The notes: generated by a model not told the origin, from the sequence alone. DNA of 64,000 bases from Zea mays (GCF_902167145.1 NC_050097.1:113493982-113557981); one strand, 5' to 3'; shown: positions 1 to 12,300, numbered from the stretch's first letter. Program-made: numbers and translations.

Positions 1-3000
1 GTAGATGTAAATTTTGTGCACTTTTGGACCAAAGTGCAAATACCAAAGTGTTAGAACACCACAAATCATGTGTTTTTCACACTTGAGAATTTGCAAGTTA
101 AATAGTGGAATTTGGACTTATTTGCAAAAAGTACCCCATGAACCCTATATGCTTAAGTCTGGAATTCAGTTGAATAGGGTCAACTTTGGAGCTCTATATC
201 TTTAAATCTACAAGGATTTTGCCCTAGGTCAACACATCAAATTTGTAGAGGTACTATAGGAGCATAACTTTGTTTAAGTTACAAGACATGAGTGTTGTAC
301 AAAAAATTAGAGTTAAATGGGCTCAAAGTATGGCTGTCAGTCACCAATGAGGTCTGATATTGGTCTGACAGTGAGTTTTGATAAACTTTGGACTCGATTC
401 AAGCTCGATGGATTAAGTAAATGATCAAGGTTTCTATAGTCAAATTGTAGCTGGTTTATAGAGCTACAAATTTGGTGCAGATGGATCCATAGCTCACCAC
501 ATGAAAAATGGAGAAAGAAGCTTCTCAACTCGCTTTGACAGACACACTGACGAGGGTGGCCATTGTACAGTAAATGAAGAAGATCTTAGGTACGTTGCAC
601 CACGCCGCCGGTGATTTTGCGCTCGGATTCGCGCCAGCCGCCGCGATTCGTGCCCAGCGCTAGTGGATAACTGAGGGGAGTAAAAGATCTTAGCGCCCAG
701 ATTGGCTCGAACTCGGTCACTGTTGAGCTCACTGTACCCACTTGGTCTGCGGCCGGCCGGAATGACCTTCATCTGTGTTGGCCGCTTACTGATCGTGCGC
801 CATGTGCCTGAGAGGTTTAAACACATCGCAGTGAACCCTTGTAGCAAGCCCATCTATCGCCGGTGGCCTTGCCACGGTAGCCCCTACGCCAATGACTTCC
901 CCTCTCTCCGGTCGCTAGCGCGCCATTTCAAAATTAGCCGCCACCGCTCTCGGACACTATAAATTGATGGTACCGTCGGCTCCGTTAGGTTGTCATGAAG
1001 CCAGAGCACCCACCCTTGCCTCCGATTAGCCACCACAGCGCCCGAATTTCCTTCTTCCCCCAATTCAGTTCTCTGCACCGTCGTGAGTGAACTCACCGTG
1101 GCGAGCCTTCTGCAGGTCAGTTCAAGCTTCCTTAATTGGTGTTCTAGCCTCCCTCGTGTCCCCGGTAGCTCATAGACCCATTCGATTGAACTAGATCGCA
1201 CTAGATTGACTTGAACACCATAGTTTCCTATCGATTTTCGTCGTCGTCGTGAGCAGATGTGCTCCGGGCCGGTTTAGTGCAATTGGTGGAGGGATTAGCG
1301 TCGTAGAGGGTGGAATTCGGTGACGGTCAAGTTAGGACTCTGGTTTTTGAGCATATCGGCCAATCCGAGCTTGCTGGAGGGCGTGCTCGCCGTCATTCGC
1401 CATCGAGGACTCGAGTTGTGAAGAGGAAGAAGTCTAGGGGCCTTGGTGCAGATGTCAGTGAGACAGGGGAAATAGTGGAAAGGATTCTTTACGGGTTTTT
1501 CAAACGGCCAAGGGCTTCTGTGCAAAGATGACACCGCTGGCGCGCGCGTAGCGCATTTCCCTGGACATGGGCCGACTTGGGCTGGTTTCAGCCCATTACT
1601 ATTCATTTTTCCCTTTTCTTTTTCTGCTAGACTTGGGAAATTCATAGAAAATTATAGAAAAATGATAAAAATATGAGACCAATTTTACTAGATTTCTAAA
1701 TTCCTCTAGTATTTAATAAAAATAGTTCCAATATTTTTAGTCCAAACCAAGAATTATTTAGTATTTAAAAGGGCCTAAACCTATACTTTTGGAATTTTAG
1801 AAATTACTAGATAACTCCAAAAATCATAAAACTTTTTGGGTAAGCCTAATATGGTATTTAGAGCCCATGGGTGAAGTTTGACTTGTTTTGGACATTGTTT
1901 GATCCCCAAACCCAAAACCCTACTCTTCTAGGTAGTATCTGCCTTATGATAATGAAGTACTGACTCTGAAAACCCTAGTTTCCCTGGTGTACCGTGAAGG
2001 AAAGTTGTATTTAAGATACAACTTGAAGAATCTCTATTATAATTGCATATTCATAGCATCACATGAGCATTCATGTATATGTATGGTTGTGTATAGAAAA
2101 CGAAGAAGTAAGTGTTGAAGAAGAAGAGGCTGCACCACCAGCTGAAAATCCACCTACCGAGAACTGCTTTTATTTTGATATCTGTGGAACAGATCCCAAC
2201 TCCCCTACAACATAAGGCAAGCCCCGGTGCATTTGCCACCTCCTTGCTGTTTTAAACTTTTATCACTTGAATGATGCATTAGGTGATAGGAATTGAGTGT
2301 TAAACCAATTGTTGTATTTCCTTCCTTGGAATTATTCACTCTTCCTTGATTACCTATTTTATGAAAAGGTTTTCTGATGCTTAGTCTTGCTTTAGAAAAT
2401 AAAATGTTTTGTTTTTAACAAAAGATGATGCTTCAGATGGAATGGGAAGTTTTCAAAAATAAAACTTGATGGAGGATCCATCATGGCCATGATGGGTTCA
2501 ACATCAAAAAAGATGTACCTCTGCTAGGTACCAAACTTTGGGGTTTAAATGATTAAAATGAGACCGGGCGGGTGGCTTGCACGAGAAGGAAGTCTCGGGT
2601 AGTGCCTCCGTTTGAGTCGATTAAGGACCGTACTGATGTAGGCTTGCTGATTGAGGACCTTTTAACTGGCCACATGCCTCGTCATGGGTAAGCTTTGCCT
2701 CGGGCAGACTAATACCAGAAAGGCCAACACACAATGGGAGTGGAGGGATGGCGAGAGTAGAGTGTACCCTCCATGGCAAGAGGCTGGACGGTGGTGTATC
2801 TATGTTCTCGGTTGGCGTGAACCTGGTCTGGTCTTAAGAAATCCGGTGGCGAGTTGACATATGCAAGGGTTAAGTGCTACATATGTCATGTGGTTGGAGA
2901 TCCCCAACTGGGTATTAATCGATTTGGATCGTCGTTACTTCTCGGATATGAAGACTTGGTCACTGCCCTACACGTAGCAATCCAGTGAACTGAAGGGAAG

Positions 3001-3699
3001 ATAAAAAGATGGCTAGTATAGGCCAAGTGCTTGAACTAGGATAGTAAGAACTCTAGTTACAGGTAATGACTTAACCTGATAATAAAACTGGATTTTTAAG
3101 GATCCATTATTAGTAAGCATTTTTGACAACAGAGTCTTTGATTCTTTGAGATGGCCTTACCTTGACTCCCTCAAGCCAGCATATCCTTGAGAGTCTTTTC
3201 TTTTGTCAGGTAAGACTTGCGAAAGTACACTCCGTACTCAGGGTTTTCAAACCCATGTTGTTGTAGGTGAGGAAATTGCAGACTTTTGCTGTTTTTGTTC
3301 TAAGGTGTTACCCAAGAATGAACCCTAACAGTAAAGTCCGTCGCAGGAGGATGTTGGCCTCCCACTTTAAAAACAATACTCTTTTATGCGGGAGGGTGTT
3401 TTGCCTCCCGGTCTGTAATAATAATACTTTATGCACTCCTAAGTACCCTGGTATTGTAATAATGATACTCTTCCTCTATATTTGATGAATGTAAATTAAA
3501 TTATTGTAATCTGCTTCTGCTCGTTCTTTCCTTCGATGTGATGTAATATCTACGTGACGGGTGAAGCGCTCTTGGGAAAAATGATGAGGATACGGTTACT
3601 GAACTTGCCGAGTGATTAAGTACATCTACAGGGTTGTCCAAGGTCCTTAGGACAAGGACAACTGTAGGTGGGCCTAATACCTTGGGAGGTTCCGTCACA
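1..3699 (+). repeat. 5' LTR of element A (first ~337 bp lie before the window)
   Basis: Position 1 matches position 13118 in the 3' LTR, and the two copies run nearly identical to about position 651. This copy continues through about 2.57 kb that is missing from the 3' copy and rejoins it at about 3227. It ends in TCACA just before the primer site. The full LTR would be about 4.0 kb. Small ORFs such as 14-205 recur in both LTR copies and are not genes. Confidence 0.93.
957..965 (+). promoter_or_regulatory. Candidate TATA box in the LTR of A
   Basis: The sequence CTATAAATT lies in a GC-rich part of the 5' LTR and would place the transcription start near position 990. It falls inside the segment deleted from the 3' LTR. 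The assignment rests on motif and position only. Confidence 0.4.
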
Positions 3700-3701
3700 G
3701 C

Positions 3702-3713
3702 TGGTATCGGAGC
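3702..3713 (+). other. Primer binding site of A (initiator-Met tRNA type)
   Basis: TGGTATCGGAGC begins two bases after the LTR end. It differs by one base from the usual plant iMet-complementary site TGGTATCAGAGC, where reverse transcription of the RNA genome is primed. Confidence 0.9.
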
Positions 3714-3951
3714 GAAGCCCATCTCTTCAGATATTACATAGAACTTCAAAAGTATTTGTAAACACTCACCTAAGGAATATTCCTTCATTCTTACCCTATC
3801 ACTTTCTAGTAATCTTTCACCTTGTGAAGTCAGGGTAATAGAGTGTCGTATATAGGAAGTTGGGATCAACGGAGGTTGATTCCATATTTACTCGGCTATG
3901 CATGCATCATGATTAAAATTATACTAATAAATCTTCCCCTCTTATGGAGAC

Positions 3952-4527
3952 ATGGCGCATACAAGGAAAACTGCACGCAAATCTACTGGACCTTTTGGCG
4001 TGCCTCGCCATCAGCTAGCCCCTAGACATGAAGGGAGTAGTAGTGGCTCCAATGCCCCGATTGGAGACTTGGAGGCCAAGGTGGAACAACTTCGGACAGA
4101 GCTACGTCACCGGAACAGGATATGGGCGCAGGACAGCCAACATATAGCTGAGTTGTCAGCTGACGTCAGTCACTTGCAATACGAGATATCTAAACGGGAT
4201 TCGGCCATTGATTAGGCCGTTAACTCACGTTCGATCGCTTGGGATCGCGAAGCAAAAGCTCGAGCTCGTGTGGTAGAGCTTAGCACGGCCCTTGACAGCC
4301 TGCAAGTGTACTGTAATACTTTATATGAGGAAGTACATGTATTGTATGCTCGACTGCACTCGGACGTGCCTTCCGACACAGCTGCAATGGGAGCAGGACC
4401 ATCGGGAACAGCAAATGAAGGACCTGATGAGGAGTTGGACCTTTTTAGGCCCCCTCCTTCCATGAATCTTGCTGACGAACAGTCTCCTACTGCAGGAAAT
4501 GAAGCAACAAAGGATGACGAAGACTAG
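3952..4527 (+). pseudogene. Extra ORF of A: histone H3-tail-like N-terminus plus coiled coil
   Basis: A reading frame of 191 codons runs from ATG 3952 with a single in-frame TAG at 4213-4215. Residues 1-13 read MAHTRKTARKSTG, identical to the histone H3 N-terminus at 10 of 13 positions; H3 residues T6 to G12, including K9 and S10, are all kept. Four residues later comes PRHQLAP, matching H3 PRKQLAT at five of seven positions. Residues 40-130 are heptad-like and charged, consistent with a coiled coil. The C-terminus is acidic. The ORF lies between the primer site and gag, where most gypsy elements have only leader RNA. The His at H3 position 2 (CAT) could be a decayed CGT arginine codon. The function is unknown; H3 mimicry is an inference from the sequence. 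Confidence 0.8.
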
Positions 4528-4675
4528 AATAGTATAGTTAGATATTATACTTATGTAAAATAAGTAGTGAAGTCAAGTTGTATGCTGAAGTCTGTATAAT
4601 TATTACATTTTGGTAATGTAATATGATGGTATATGTTGGCATGTTATATTTTTCCCAAATGTTTCTTTGCCTCAG

Positions 4676-5742
4676 ATGCCATCACGGACTCGCGCACACG
4701 CTGGTGCGGGGACTTCCCGTGGTCAGGAAGATACTCCCAACCCACCACCAGTACCACCAACGTTGGCCGAGGCTATCGCTGCCTTGGTCAATGCTACTGC
4801 AGATAATACACGCTTCTTGCGTGAGATGGCGGGTAATCAGTTCCAGCAGCATGGAGGTAGAGCTCCTCTGCAAGGACCGCGTGAAGCTATGTATCAGGAA
4901 TTCTTTGAAACCCGACCCCCGCTCTTTATTAAAGCTGAAGAACCTTTAGAAGAGGATGAGTGGGTAAGAGTCATGGAACAAAAGTTTAGGTTGATTCGCT
5001 GCACAGAGACACAAAAGCCATTGTTTCCTGCCCAACAACTGAGAGGGTCTGCCAGTACTTGGTGGGCAAATTTTGTAGCAGTTCAACCGGCTGGACATCA
5101 AATCACCTGGAAAGAATTCAAGTTAGCATTCCATTAGCACTATGTTCCTGAAGGAGTGCTTCATATGAAACAAGAAGAATTCATCCGGTTAAAACAAGGA
5201 GGAGATACTGTAATGCAGTATCTCAACAATTTTAATCATCTATCTCAGTATGCCATCGACCAAGTAAATACAGATCTGAAGAAAAAGAATTGTTTTATGA
5301 GGGGACTCAACGACAGGCTTCAAAGGAAAATGGCCACCTGTCTGGACCTTACTTACAGCAGAGCCGTCAGCACGGCGCTGGCAGAAGAAGCCAAGAATAC
5401 AGGCCATGGAAAAACAAAGGGATTTGGAGGTGATAGGTCTAATCAGGGACCTGAGAAGTGAACCAGGTTGGTGATCTGACCTTTTAATCAGAATCGTTCT
5501 TTGCCTCGCCCACCCTCTCCTATCCGTTCAAGCAGCTTGTTTTTATTCATCCCAATACCGCCCCTACTTCTACAAATCAACCGAGTGCCCATGGTACTCG
5601 TTTCCCCGCTCTCCCTAGTTCTTCTACTGGCTGCTTCAACTGTGGAAAGTTTGGTCATTTTATAAAGGACTATCCATACCCGAAGTAGAATAAATTCAAC
5701 ACTCAGCAGAACTCTGGGAGCTCCAATCAACGCAAAGGGAAC
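4676..5742 (+). pseudogene. gag: gag of A (capsid plus zinc knuckle), broken
   Basis: The Gag polyprotein would form the virus-like particle in the cytoplasm. ATG 4676 opens a proline- and alanine-rich N-terminus, followed by a retrotransposon gag domain with the LRGSASTWW block and a MKQEEF...LKQGG region. A TAG stop at 5135-5137 and a TGA at 5459-5461 interrupt it. The frame then shifts, because the zinc knuckle at about 5632-5670 is in the frame of the protease. That knuckle reads CFNCGKFGHFIKDY: the last ligand of the CCHC motif is Tyr, not Cys. The protein is not functional as it stands. Confidence 0.85.
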
Positions 5743-5899
5743 ATGGCTAATAATTCAACGGGCAAAAATATCAAGAAGACAGGGCAAATTTATTATACTC
5801 AAGTGGCCACTACACCGGAAGGCGAGCCGGTAATGATGGGTACGTTCCTTGTGGCCAATTACCCAGCAGTCATTCTCTTTGATTCTGGTGCTTCACATA
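5743..5899 (+). pseudogene. pol: Protease of A, 5' piece, up to the solo-LTR insertion
   Basis: This is the start of the retropepsin-like aspartic protease. The catalytic motif FDSGASH (DSG variant) is the last thing coded before the inserted LTR at 5900. The frame picks up again at 9368 with [11 protein letters not shown], so the insertion falls within the protease just after its active site. The target-site copy ACATA lies at 5895-5899. Confidence 0.88.
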
Positions 5900-7649
5900 T
5901 GAAGCGTCCCAATCCTCTGGGACTCAAATGTGATACAATTACTAGTCCCAGGAGGCTAGTAAACACATTTATACATCAGATGATTACAGATCTGCTTAAA
6001 CGACAAACCTATAAAGGTGGCGAACAACTTTAAGAGTTGGTCCACAACTCGGGACATATCATCAGAGTGGGGCTGAAGCAGCCCGATATACGCAGCGAAG
6101 CAAATCAGCGGTCCAACAGCCACAGGCAAGGTTGGGAACAGTCGTAACTCTTACCCGATCTCCTTTTTCTGAAAAAAAATTAAATAAGCAAGGGTGAGTA
6201 CAAACGTACTCAGCAGCCCACCTTCACCCACGGAATGGGGAAATCAGATATAATGCATGGAATATGTGGAGCTCAGGATATTTTGCAGAAACAACAATAT
6301 TTTATGCAGGGTTGTTTTGAAAAACATTTTGTATTTTTGCAAAGTGCATCCTCTCCAAAAGGAACAAGAAGTTTTTCAGTATTATAACAAAATCCCCTGG
6401 ACTAAACCATCCAGGTATCTCAGCAGTTTCCCACTGGTTTTCATTTCCAAAAACAGCTACTGGACTTCCCGTCCACCATAGCTCACGGCTCAACCGCCGG
6501 ACCTTTTAAAAACCATTTATCTCAAACGCACCCTTTTTCGAAAACAAAACATTAATTGCCATACCATACCAGACTCGTCCATTCCTGTGGACACGGACTA
6601 TTCGAATAGGTTTTCAAACTCTGCGCAGAGGTGTACACTTTACCCACTAGTCCGGCTCTTCGATCTCATAGCTAGTGAGACCCGAATCCGAATCTCTTTC
6701 TTTCCTCGCACGTCCTAACCTTAACGGTTATACCGGAAGGAGTCAAGCCATCGCCATGTCCAAACCGGACAAAACATTCCCCCTCCTTATCCTCCCGGTG
6801 CTCCCCAGCCTTCATAACCCTGGGGTTGGACCGTACGAGTTCAGATTGAGTGACTGCCCACACAGTCTCGAGTGGTTGTACTTATCATGAGTACAGGTAG
6901 TGAAAGATGACAAACCGGTCCTTATGTGAGGGGACAATCCTTCTGCTCACGCCTAAACCAGCTGAGCCAACACCTTAGGCCCTCCCCTAAACCAGGGAGT
7001 CCCTGATCATCCATACTCAAAGGTGATAAGGGTGAAAACCCTTCATCATACACATTTTGAAAAGCATTTTCTTTTAAAAACTCACACCTTTTCTCAAATC
7101 ATTTGTAACAAATATATTAAGGATTGATTGCGGCAAGCGGCTTGGGTGGCCATAATAACTTGTCTCAAAATCATATCATGCATAAAATAACAGGCTGAGG
7201 GTTGTGGTTGAAAAATCATAGGTAATTTATGCATCAAAGGGATCCAGTGAGCTTGTCGTGCTTATTCGGCGAAGGGGGAAGGAGAGCTCGCGGAACTGGC
7301 TTCTGGCTCCTGGCGTAGACTTGTAGATCTGGCCTCCACGAGACAGTACGAACGCTCCGATAACTATACAACATGAACAAGCAAACATACAAACAAGCAA
7401 GTATACCAACAAATATTTAGTATAGTGGTCAGAATAGAGATATATGGATGGGTAGAGTCTTGAGTAGAATCTGTGTCATGTGGTGTTGAGATACTACTAG
7501 TGGTGGAGCGGAGGTGCTTACCAGGAGGGTGGACTGGAGGCGAAGCGACACTATGCGTGTAGCCGGTAGAGTGGAGTAACTGAGTGGGTGGGCGTTTGCC
7601 TTGGCTGAGGGTGTTGAGTGTGTGTGGAGAGGGAGAGGGTAGCTGGGTG

Positions 7650-7660
7650 TATTTATAGCT
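7650..7660 (-). promoter_or_regulatory. Candidate TATA box of the solo LTR (distal)
   Basis: On the minus strand the sequence reads AGCTATAAAT. It lies about 1.7 kb inside the LTR, downstream of both tandem arrays, which would make those arrays upstream elements. There is a second candidate at 8903-8915, and the sequence alone does not decide between them. Confidence 0.35.
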
Positions 7661-8084
7661 GGGTGTATGTGGTGTAGCACAGTGAAGTTCACTGTTGGTG
7701 AGAATAGTGACGAATGAATCGTCTGACTTAGTCTGAACAGAGAGATTATAGGCAGAATATGGGATAAGAGTATTTTAGGAGTTTTCTGGATTATGAACCA
7801 TGCTTATGGGATGACATGGTTGGATAGGGAATAATTCGATAAGAATTTAGAAACGAGAATTATTGGAATCTGAGTTTGGAAGCCTGGTTCGAAGGAATCT
7901 CAAGTTAAGCGTGCTCAACTTGGAGAAACCTAGGATGGGTGTCCAGATGGGAAGTTCCCACTGGAAGGAAAATCACAGTCACCGGAGTTTGTAAAACTGG
8001 AATATGGGTCTGGCTCGTCTTAGGTGGACTGGACAGCATGATGGATGAGTAGTTGAAATTTGGGGTGATCGGATGATCGATGAA

Positions 8085-8425
8085 TAGTAACGGTGAATAC
8101 TAACGGTAAATAGTAACGGTAAAAAGTAACGGTAAAAAGTAACGGTAAAAAGTAACGGTAAATAGTAACGGTAAAAAGTAACGGTAAAAAGTAACGGTAA
8201 AAAGTAACGGTAAATAGTAACGGTAAATAGTAACGGTAAAAAGTAACGGTAAATAAGTAACGGTAAAAAGTAACAGTAAATAGTAACGGTAAAAAGTAAC
8301 GGTAAAAAGTAACGGTAAAAAGTAACTGTGAATAGTAACGGTAAAAAGTAACGGTAAATAGTAACGGTAAATAGTAACGGTAAAAGTAACGGTAAATAGT
8401 AACGGTAAATAGTGATGGTGAATAG
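8085..8425. repeat. Minisatellite of ~25 units of 13 bp (core TAACGGTAAA)
   Basis: The unit is AGTAACGGTAAAW with small variants; some units are 12 bp and some carry CAGTAAA or CTGTGAA. Each unit has TAACGG, which fits the MYB-type consensus YAACNG. The array is absent from the related F LTR, so it arose within this subfamily. Confidence 0.93.
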
Positions 8426-8429
8426 TTCG

Positions 8430-8790
8430 TATGAACGAACGATGAACGATGGATAGGAACTATGAACGAACGATGAACGATCGAATGATCGAACGAACGA
8501 ACGATCGGAATTTCGGCAGCATAACGGCAGGAAAAAGATTATTTGGACGAACGGACGGACGAACGATCGAACGATCGGACGAACGAACCATGAACGATCG
8601 GACGAACGAACGATCGGAATTTCGGCAGCATAACGGCAGGAAAAAGATTATTTGGACGAACGAACGGACGAACGATCGAACGATCGGACGAACGGACGAA
8701 CGAACCATGAACGATCGGACGAACGATCGAACGATCGGACGAACGAACGAACAAACTAAGAATAGGGGGACGAACGATCGAAGAACGACC
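8430..8790. repeat. ACGAACGATCG-rich array with a 108-bp higher-order repeat
   Basis: Short CGAACGATCGG units alternate with a longer block containing TTTCGGCAGCATAACGGC, which occurs twice with a spacing of 108 bp (about 8510 and 8618). The GATC-centred units are partly palindromic. The open frames on both strands (RTNERT- or VRSFVRSF-type peptides) come from the repeat and are not genes. Confidence 0.9.
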
Positions 8791-8902
8791 AAACGATCCT
8801 TGTGCTAGTGTGTGCTTGTGTGGAACATGGAGTGGGTGTGTGTGGGGGGGGAGAGAGTTGCCATGAGATGGCTTGGGGTGGGATGAGAGGAGGCCCTTGC
8901 CC

Positions 8903-8915
8903 CTCTATTTATAGC
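8903..8915 (-). promoter_or_regulatory. Candidate TATA box of the solo LTR (proximal)
   Basis: The minus-strand sequence GGCTATAAATAGAGG is a canonical plant TATA context about 450 bp from the LTR start. If this is the real promoter, the two tandem arrays lie in the transcribed leader rather than upstream. Confidence 0.5.
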
Positions 8916-9367
8916 CATGGTGGGGGGATTAGGGGGAGGGATGAGGGGATTAGTGGGAGGATGAGAGGATTAGTGGGAGATTAGCATGGATTTGTCTTAT
9001 ATGAGTGTAATTAGCTTGTAGAGCTCACCGTATGACACCGGAGGCATACGTATACGTATGAGCATGAGAAAAGTTATGGAGAAAATATTTGTAGGGACTT
9101 GAAAAATGATTCTGAAGGTATTTCTCAGGAAGAAAATACTTGGACATATATCGGTGGAATATTTGGGCAGTATTTCTGAAAGAGTTTGAGGGTGATCACT
9201 GGGGAAATATTTTGAGGAGGATTTTAGAGAGAATATAGACCACTATATTTTATTTGCTGATATCAACTTGCAAACAAACATTTTGAAATGAAATTTGAAA
9301 TTCATTTTGAATTTAGAGCGAGTTTGAGAAAATTTCAAGATTTGAATTTTTGGGATGCTACAACATA

Positions 9368-12300
9368 CTTTCATAAGCAAGAGTTTTGTGGAAAAGCATT
9401 GCATTCCTTGCACTGAATCAAGGGAAGGATTTATTATCCATTCACCTGGGGGACGAATATTTACTAAGGAAATAGTCTTCCATATACCAGTAACATTGAC
9501 CGGAAGGGAATTCCCTACCAACATGATTGTTTTAAAGGGCCAAGACATAGATGTAATCCTAGGCATGAATTGGTTAGCCCAGCATAGAGCTATCCTCAAT
9601 ACTAACTTAAGGACCATCAAATTGAGCCATCGTCATGAAGAGATTCAGTTGTCCATCCCTGTGGCTATCCTAGCCAGACCCACAAGACGAGTTTATGAAT
9701 CTATCATACCAGAAATCCAGAACATTCTGGTGGTATGTGAATTCTTGGATGTTTTTCCTAAAGATTTGTCTGGATTGCCTCCTGAAAGGGATGTAGAGTT
9801 TGTGATTGAACTAAAACCCGGTACGGCTCCTATTTTTAGAAGGTTGTATCGAATGCCACCTAATGAATTGGCAGAACTCAAGACTCAACTCCAAGATTTA
9901 CTTGAGAAGGGATTCATTAGGCCTAGTTCGTCACCATGGGGATGTCCAGCAATTTTTGTCAAGAAGAAGGATCAAACACTTCGAATGTGCGTGGACTATA
10001 GATGCCTTAATGAGGTCACTATTAAGAACAAGTACCCTCTTCCCTGAATCGATATTCTATTCGATCAACTTACTGGTGCTCGGGTATTCTCCATGATTGA
10101 CCTCAGGTCAGGTTATCATCAGATCCGTATTTGGCCCAAAGATATACCCAAGACTGCATTCACTACGTGTTATGGGTTATTTGAATACTTGGTTATGTCC
10201 TTCGGATTGACAAAGGCTCCAGCCCACTTCACATACTTAATGAACTCGGTGTTTATGCCCGAGTTAGATAAATTTGTGGTGGTCTTCATTGATGACATCC
10301 TGATTTATTCCAAAAATGAAGAGGAGCATGCTAAGCATTTGTGGATTGTGTTAACGCGTCTAAGGGAGCACCAATTGTATGCTAAATTCAGTAAATGTGC
10401 ATTTTGGTTGGAAGAAATCCAGTTTCTGGGACATGTATTATTTGCAAAAGGAATTGCGGTCGATCCCAGTAAGGTTAAAGATATTCTAGAATGGAAACCG
10501 CCAACAATAGTGCATCAAGTTTGAAGTTTCCTTGGACTAGCCAGATATTACCGCAGATTTATTCCGAATTTCTCCAAGATTGTTAAACCTATTACAGGTT
10601 TATTGAAGAATGATACAAGGTTTGACTGGTCCTCAAAATGCAATGAAGCCTTTGAGCAGCTGAAGATGTTACTGACCACTGCTCTGGTATTGGCTCAACC
10701 AGACATAGAGAAGCCTTTTGATGTATATTGTGACGCATCAGGAAGTGGACTCAGATGTGTCTTAATGCAAGAGGACTGAGCCATAGCTTATGCTTCAAGA
10801 CAACTATGCCGGCGTGAGGAGCATTATCCAACTCATGACTTGGAACTAGCTGCAATTGTTCATGCCCTCAAGATATGACGTCATTATCTGCTGGGAAATA
10901 CTTGGCATTTATATATAGATCATAAAAGTCTGAAATATATTTTTACCTGGTCAGAACTGAATATGAGGCAGAGAAGATGGCTTGAGCTGATTAAAGATTA
11001 TGATTTGGAAATCCACTATCACCCAGGAAAAGCTAATGTGGTGGCAGATGCACTGAGTCGTAAAGCTTCCTGTCATTGTCTTACAGTAAGGACCTCTGAC
11101 ACCACCTTATGTCAAGAAATGGAGAAGTTGAACCTAGGTATGATACAACATGGAACTTTAACCCAATTAAAGCTTGAGTCAGTTCTTCTGCAAAAGATTA
11201 TTGATGCCCAAAGAAGTGACAAGGGTATGAAACACATTCATGAGAAAATAGAAGCCGACAAAGCTAATTGCTTTAGAAAGGATGATCAAGGGATAGTATG
11301 GTTTAATGATCGCATAGTTGTGTCTAAGGATACGGAAGTCCGCCAACAAATTTTGGATGAAGCTCATCTTAGTTGATATTACATTCATCCCGGAAGTACT
11401 AAGATGTATCAAGATTTAAAGCAGAATTATTGGTGGACAAAAATGAAAATTGAGATTGCACGCTATGTGGCAAGTTGTGACACCTACAGACGTGTCAAGG
11501 CAATACATATGAAGACAGCTGGACCACTGCAATCTTTACCCATCCCAACTTGGAAATGGGAGGACAATAGCATGGATTTTATTGTGGGATTGCCCAAAGT
11601 AGCTAAGGCTTTTGATTCTATATGGGTTATAATTGATCGACTTACAAAGATTGCCCACTTTCTTCCTGTCAAAGTAAAGTATATAGTGGCCACATACGTG
11701 GAACTTTATATTGCTCGTATTCTCAGTCTGCACGGGGTTCCAAAAACAATAGTGTCGGACCGCGGACCACAATTTGTATCCAAATTTTGGGAAGAGCTCT
11801 ACAAATCCTTGGGTACTAAACTACTCCACAGTTTGGTCTATCATCCTCAAACAAGTGGGCAAACTGAGAGAGTGAATCAAATACTTAAAGACATGTTGCG
11901 AGCATGTGTCCTGGAATTCCCACAGAAATGGGATGATTGTCTGCCACTGGTAGAGTTTTCTTATAATAATAGCTATCAAGAGAGCATCAAGATGGCACCA
12001 TTTGAAGCACTGTATGGACGACGGTGCCGGACACCCTTAAATTGGTCTGAACCCGGGAAAGATGGTTTTTTAGGCCTGACATGGTTAAAGAGATGGAAGA
12101 AAAAGTTCAACGAATCATACACAACTTGAAAGAGGCACAAGCTCGGTAAAAGAATTATGCGGATAAGCGACGTCAACCTTTGGTTTTTCAAGTTAATGAC
12201 CATGTGTATCTAAAAGTATCACCAATGAAGGGTGTAAATCGTTTCGGTGTAAAAGGGAAACTGGCACCCCGATACATTGGCCTGTTTCTTATTCTTGAAC

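Larger units (their letters stand above)
5900..9362 (-). mobile_element. Solo LTR of an F-like chromovirus, reversed, inserted in A
   Basis: The 3463 bp run from TGAAGCGTCCC to GATGCTACA, the ends of an LTR read backwards. They are flanked by the direct repeat ACATA at 5895-5899 and 9363-9367. The ends and the first ~1.3 kb match the 5' LTR of F (48532 onward), for example the 'actcgtccat' and 'catgcatcaa' blocks. The middle and U3 differ completely and hold two tandem arrays. No internal element sequence is present, so this is an LTR left by recombination between the two LTRs of a full element. Confidence 0.92.

Noticed and set aside
14..205. 63-residue ORF found identically at 13131-13322
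   Set aside because: It is the same stretch of the two LTRs of A, with no domain.
3702..3719. tRNA gene at the primer sites
   Set aside because: Only the 3'-end complement of a tRNA is present; there are no A and B boxes and no cloverleaf.
8085..8425. CRISPR-like array
   Set aside because: The 13-bp units are head to tail with no unique spacers, in a plant LTR.
8449..8808. 119-residue ORF with RTNERT-type repeats, and reverse-strand ORFs with FVRSF repeats
   Set aside because: Both arise from translation of the ACGAACGATCG array in the solo LTR; there is no domain and no independent conservation.
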